Shown: positions 61,001 through 64,000 of the stretch, piece by piece
How the letters are laid out: each line of letters opens with the position of its first letter
How positions within the stretch are numbered: position 1 is the first letter of the stretch
DNA from: Lethocerus indicus
Lineage: Eukaryota; Arthropoda; Insecta; Hemiptera; Belostomatidae
NCBI GenBank assembly: GCA_019843655.1
Contig: JACDQD010000007.1
Span: 9,917,600-9,981,599 of the forward strand
Reading direction: 5' to 3'
DNA length: 64,000 nucleotides
Program-made: the position numbers and the translations under genes
The notes under the pieces: model-generated
The model's database searches: none
What the model saw: only the letters and a program-made list of their open reading frames with translations
Told to the model about the DNA's origin: nothing

Positions 61001-64000
61001 TGTAATGTCGACTGAAGTGTGAGGGGTTTCCAGTTGAGTAATTGCAGTGGTCGTGCTGCGTTTATCCGGCTCGAAGAATTTCATTTTTTCCAGCGTAATT
61101 TGCTCTTCGATTTGTGGTGCGACTCCCTTGCCGGTCATAGCTACCTGTGCTCTCGTCATTATTCTATCGTCGATGTCAAACTGGGCCGCCGTTTCCCTGC
61201 TTTCAGTTATCTCAGAGCTGGATGGTAGCGAAACTATCTCCACTATCTCCGATTCCGCTTTTATATCTTTCTTATGAATCGTTGTTTCTTCGAGCAACGG
61301 CTGCTCACTTAATGCAAGTGCTAGCCCTTCCAGCTTCACATCTGCCTTCGACAACTCTTTCTTGGCTGGTGCCGAAAATTCATCGACGCTGTCTCCTACA
61401 TTCGGAACGTCTACAACCAGCGGTGTTCTCCCTATGAATGTTACGTCGCTTTTGGCTTCTTTAGGAACAACCTTTTCTCTAAGTAAACTTGCATTTTGGT
61501 CCGTAATTATCTCTTCGACTTGAGCAATGTTTAGCGAATCTACCTCAAGAATTGGACGTTTCTCGTCTGCTTTAATCTGCTCCGAGAGGTGAGAAACCTG
61601 TTGAAGACACTCCGTCTGCTCGGTTGAAATAGTATTCAAAAGGAGTATTGTCCCTGTGGCTGAACATATGTTAGTTTTATCCCGTTCAATAATCTGTGGA
61701 TGATAGCTAACATTTACCTCTTGTGTAAGTGCAGCTTGTAACCCGTCAACAGATCCAGTAGCTCTAACTTCTTCAACTTCTGCACTTGTTATCTCTGAGA
61801 TATCACATTTTACTTCGGTACTCTCAGTCCGCAGTGCTTCGACCGGTTTTATTACGCGTTTAGCTTGCCGCTGTTGGTCTCTATCCTCTTTCAATGTTCC
61901 CGTCGAAATTTGTCCTATCGTTTGTTGTGCTATTATTGCTGACGATTCGGTAATGCTTTCACTAGCTCTTCGTTTTGATTTCTCTACATCGTATGTTTTA
62001 TCCGAAGGACATACCGACCCTTCCGTTTTCACTTCTTCAACCATTACGCTGTGTAATGGTATAACATTTAATTCTGCACTTTTGTCCTCCACTCTTTCCG
62101 ACATTAATGGAACAACATCTACTTCACTCGATTGGATAACAGTAACAACTTCATCGTGCGCTATAAATTCTTTCTTAGCTTTTATCGGTTGACAAATATC
62201 CAAAGTTTTGGTCCCTTCTACTACACCTTCATGAACTATGACCTCATCAGTGGTAATGATGTTGGGCATAACCATTTCTTCTTTCAAAAAAAACTCTCGC
62301 ACAGTTTTGGCTGTATCGTAGACAACATTCTGTTCCGATTGAATCTCTTGACTTGTCGCCACTGTAAGTGCGTCAACTTTAGTTTCTGCTTTCGCATCGA
62401 ACGGTTTCTTTTGTTCTTTAAGATCTAATTGCACAGTGGTTTCAATAATATTCTCTGTTTTTGACACTGGTAACTGCATTTCTGTTACATCGGGTACCGC
62501 TCTAACATACTTACCCTTATCCAATTTAACATCACTTGTCGATTCAAAGGAAGTTCTGGTGTCCGTAATAACCGCTTCAATTGTGTCAACCTCAGTTGTT
62601 GCCGATGCGATAGTGGTCACGAGGGTTGGCCCAGTATCGGTGGTCATTCCTTCGAATGTCGTCTGCTTTTCCGTCACAGCCCTCAAATGAGGAGCCACAT
62701 TCTTGACCGCTTTCACAGGTTTCTTTCTCGATTCCACAGCTAGTTCTCGCGTTACATCCTGTACGGTTTGTTCCTCCACAATGACAGATTTGCTTGTCTC
62801 CATATCAATAACTGGCTTAATATCTTCCAATTCCGAAGCGGGAAAATCGGACACAGTTCCCTCAACTACGGCCTCTATCGAAACAGCGACTTCTAGTCCC
62901 GTGACTTTGGGTGTAACAGAAGATACTGTTGCCTGTTTTATGTCCCCCATACTTTCGAAAGTGTCTTCGACTGTTGGAACTTGTGTCAATGCTACAGTCA
63001 ACCCATTTGCTGTTCCCGTGCTGCATACATGCTTTTCTTGCACATCTTCAACAACACTCTCAATTTCCTGATCCATTGCCACATTTGTATTTACAATCAA
63101 AGACTGCTGGAAACATAGAACAGAGCTAGCATTTTTGATCTCTACATCGTCCTTTTTGACAGAGTCAACCGTCTGCTCCAGTTTTTGTTGTTCCTCTCGA
63201 ATAGCCGTTTCGTGTAGCATTATATTTACCTTAGGTTTTACGTCCTGCCTTATCTTCTTCCCGACCGGTAAACCGGCAGCGAATTCGTGCACAGCAGCTT
63301 CTTCTTGCAATGGAACCGTAGAACCGATAAATGATGTGGTAGCTTTTGTTGTTTTTGAACGTTCTTGTACGGTTAAAGTAGAAAATGAGCTATCGGCAAT
63401 CGTTTCGTGAACAGTGGCTACTTCCATAGTATCAATATTTGTAGTCGGTCTCGATTCTTTCACTTCTTTCTTCGAATACGAGTCAGGAATTTCATGTACC
63501 ATTACTTCGGACATTAGAAGACTTTCGGACGCGTCTATAGCCTTCATCGCTTTGGAAGCCGCCGGAATATCAAAGGGTTTAATGTCTGCTAAATTATGTT
63601 CGGCACTTTTCATTTCTGTTCGAGCAACTTCCAAAGCGTCAATCAACGAGGAAGCAATTTCTTTGGATCGGGGTACAGATTCTTCAACGATACTGGCAAT
63701 ACTGTCCTCATCCTGCCGTTGTTCTGTCGTGGCTACGGTAAAACCCTCAATATTTGGGGTTGCAAGCACCGCTTTTTTCCTTCCCTCCGACTTGAGTTCT
63801 TCTACAGCCAACTGCGTTTCTATTTCCTCAGTCAACGCCACAGTCTGCGAACTCAGTTTTGTTGTCGCTTTTTCAGTCTTTAATTCTGAAGTCGAAATCT
63901 TGCCTGGTTCTATATGAGTAATTGCCTCTTCAGTGACTGCTACTTCCCTCGTCATAACACTCGGCACTGCGTGTTTCTGCGTAAATGTAGATTTCTCTAA
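25258..64000 (-). CDS. sls: Sallimus-type titin homologue, 3' part, 35 exons, open at the right edge
   Basis: Giant elastic sarcomere protein that links the Z-disc to myosin in insect muscle. The fragment encodes, N to C: degenerate TEE repeats, a 156-residue repeat array, PEVK, an SH3 domain, Ig, FN3 and Ig domains, four FN3 domains and a short tail. Insect titin (Sallimus) is known for this mix of Ig, PEVK, FN3 and one SH3 domain without a kinase. Twitchin/projectin and Unc-89/obscurin carry kinase domains, and none is found before the stop at 25258-25260. Every splice junction I placed joins in phase except within the exon 36369-35910, which holds one extra base. About twelve further frame breaks lie within repeats at 50.1-57.6 kb. 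The N-terminal part lies outside the window, and the frame is open to position 64000. Roughly 9,300 codons are present. Confidence 0.85.
27337..27361. repeat. (TA)n microsatellite
   Basis: TA run in the sls intron between FN3 domains C and D. Confidence 0.9.
29384..29576. mobile_element. Short hairpin (MITE-like) member of the foldback family, in an sls intron
   Basis: The left arm ataccgtagatttcgtgtgt ... ggtttggtcttttgttagac and the right arm ctagccgaaaccggtttagc ... agacagaaacacacgaaatc are inverted copies of about 85-90 bp. They are separated by only about 20 bp containing cacttccaaagtgcc. The whole element would fold into one long hairpin. It lies between the two exons of FN3 domain A and has no coding capacity. 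Confidence 0.85.
30585..32162 (-). other. sls: sls: FN3, two Ig domains and a short linker exon
   Basis: Exons 32162-32018, 31688-31422, 31261-31098, 31012-30728 and 30629-30585. The first two give an FN3 domain (VHWKPPESDGNSP, FRVSAVNSVGQGP). The rest of 31688-31422 plus 31261-31098 forms an Ig domain (LSCVIGGVPTPEIKW, AGKYTCKATNTAG). Exon 31012-30728 is a complete Ig domain in one exon (RGHPKPEIAWTKDG, DTGAYQVAATNTAG). The 45-nt exon 30629-30585 encodes a basic linker (DTRRKSVSPFVQIR) before the four FN3 domains. Confidence 0.85.
32330..35357 (-). other. sls: sls: six consecutive Ig domains
   Basis: Exons in order: 35357-35231, 35139-34960, 34560-34304, 34198-34086, 33998-33842, 33701-33435, 33147-33033, 32951-32797, 32715-32564, 32465-32330. 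Four Ig domains are split over two exons, and two (34560-34304, 33701-33435) are single-exon. Typical I-set features are seen in each: a B-strand Cys or its replacement, an F-strand D-x-G-x-Y-x-C (AGDYKCVA, SGEYTCSV, EGEYICRL, AGVYSCRV, QSDYTCIA, VGNYTLKL) and a C-strand Trp. The last domain has lost the F-strand Cys (Y-T-L). Confidence 0.88.
35543..36525 (-). other. sls: sls: charged helical linker with a one-base frame break
   Basis: Exons 36525-36475, 36369-35910 and 35635-35543. The middle exon encodes an acidic start (EVSPEDSGSEACTVVETSE), then a Lys/Glu-rich helical stretch (DIKHEKKLVEKLVHEM). After a frame change near 36120 it continues with VTKITDKIDRLENILDRL, a heptad-like coiled-coil segment, and a Ser/Thr-rich tail. 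Both ends of the exon are phase 1, but the inner length (457 nt) is one base too long. The segment at 35635-35543 is one continuous exon (DTENHVTVKVNGIKHR ... DDRLGLSRH). Confidence 0.75.
37360..39007 (-). other. sls: sls: three Ig domains between the SH3 domain and the helical linker
   Basis: Exons 39007-38835 with 38699-38509 (FECHVEGNPRPQITWFR, AGTFTCVAKNAAG), 38222-37904 (RLVAVPEPDLTWLFNG, EGVYTAVAKNREG; F-strand Cys replaced by Ala) and 37648-37360 (AQVTGEPAPKVSWLKEG, AARYTLRATNKHG; Cys replaced by Leu). A Ser/Arg linker (GHSRRSLSR) separates the first two. Confidence 0.87.
39142..39609 (-). other. sls: sls: SH3 domain split over two exons
   Basis: Exons 39609-39487 and 39294-39142, joined in phase. 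Together they show the SH3 order: an ALYDY-like strand (ICTYIAETEDALSL), an acidic RT loop, EGERVYVLES, then the paired Trp (DWWFVKK), GWVPAVYL and the end of the fold. SH3 domains bind proline-rich peptides, and this one directly follows the PEVK region. The 48-nt exon 40318-40271 (EEATLHITKETEVFED) links PEVK and SH3. Confidence 0.88.
40048..40081. repeat. (TA)n microsatellite
   Basis: TA run in the sls intron between 39609 and 40271. Confidence 0.9.
44270..45950 (-). repeat. sls: Downstream copy of a 3.75 kb near-identical duplication inside PEVK
   Basis: This stretch matches 48020-49700 almost base for base, at an offset of 3753 bp that becomes 3759 bp after two small gaps. The two copies differ mainly by short indels (near 44750-44815 and 45430-45460). 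The intervening 46-48 kb is not part of the match. Confidence 0.85.
46900..47760 (-). other. sls: sls: Ser/Thr/Gln-rich island inside PEVK
   Basis: About 290 residues with little Pro/Lys and much Ser, Thr, Gln and Val (for example SSSQVILSTQQQPLEQ and ESVSVTQVLTELGE) interrupt the PEVK filler between modules 3 and 4. Composition resembles the N-terminal TEE region at 60-64 kb more than PEVK. It remains in frame with both sides. Confidence 0.7.
50750..60120 (-). repeat. sls: sls: array of 18 copies of a 468-bp (156-residue) coding repeat
   Basis: The landmark GVLLDDYPQF occurs near 51129, 51836, 52529, 53006, 53704, 54174, 54642, 55110, 55577, 56049, 56518, 56986, 57454, 57920, 58388, 58857, 59325 and 59790. 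Most spacings are 465-472 bp; three are about 700 bp because of a 77-residue insert (KPDILTKEEEGGLLAEILKK ...). Each unit contains PELVTVTETITQVFVDSG, RKKISRKKVITERKGDKEN, a hydrophobic centre, LDRVTITEVETVTDRKDS, IRKKKIVKKEKDGQES and KIKKTKPEEITFEEPEDLPS. The copies at 53.7-59.5 kb are nearly identical in DNA. Frame breaks cluster at 50.1-57.6 kb. Confidence 0.92.
60120..64000 (-). repeat. sls: sls: degenerate ~35-residue V-A-x-T-E-E repeats
   Basis: One open frame runs from the array to the window edge. It carries many diverged units headed by a hydrophobic-V-A-x-T-E-E motif about every 33-40 residues: REVAVTEEAITHIE, QTVALTEEIETQLA, FTVATTEQRQDEDS, LEVARTEMKSAEHN, MEVATVHETIADSS, LTVALTQVPTVEDT, LEVAVSIEAVVEGT, LTVATSQEIQSEQN. 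There are no Ig or FN3 domains and few prolines. The DNA is not repetitive here, so the units are old. The start of the protein is not in the window. Confidence 0.75.

Overview
The window is animal nuclear DNA. The introns are AT-rich and carry GT-AG boundaries, with TA, GA and CT microsatellites and dispersed foldback elements. The gene content (a fatty acyl-CoA reductase, two SLC36-type amino acid transporters and a Sallimus-like arthropod titin) points to an insect. The order cannot be fixed from the sequence alone.

Layout: 1-2163 is non-coding upstream sequence. 2183-10203 (+) is an eight-exon fatty acyl-CoA reductase of 515 aa, with a foldback element in intron 1 and further repeat fragments in intron 5. 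11618-17900 (-) and 20081 to about 23684 (-) are two head-to-tail proton-coupled amino acid transporter genes, nine exons each in these models. Five internal exons have identical lengths, so they are an old tandem duplicate. 25258-64000 (-) is the 3' part of one giant muscle gene, the titin homologue sallimus (sls), open at the right edge of the window. I could chain 35 exons with agreeing splice phases, about 9,300 codons.

In the direction of translation (right to left) sls runs as follows. First come degenerate ~35-residue V-A-x-T-E-E repeats (64.0-60.1 kb), then an 18-copy array of a 156-residue repeat (60.1-50.75 kb). Next is a PEVK region with ~390-residue higher-order repeats, each carrying a conserved non-PEVK module (50.46-41.9 kb). 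A split SH3 domain, three Ig domains, a charged helical linker, six Ig domains, one FN3, two Ig and four FN3 domains follow, and the protein ends in a short tail. Everything from 64.0 to 41.94 kb appears to be one uninterrupted coding exon of at least 22 kb. About a dozen small frame breaks lie between 50.1 and 57.6 kb. They sit in near-identical repeats, several at homopolymers, and look like consensus errors rather than gene death.

The genes do not form a pathway: lipid reduction, amino acid transport and sarcomere elasticity are unrelated. The most unusual material is the sls repeat architecture and a dispersed foldback repeat family with a hammerhead-ribozyme-like core.
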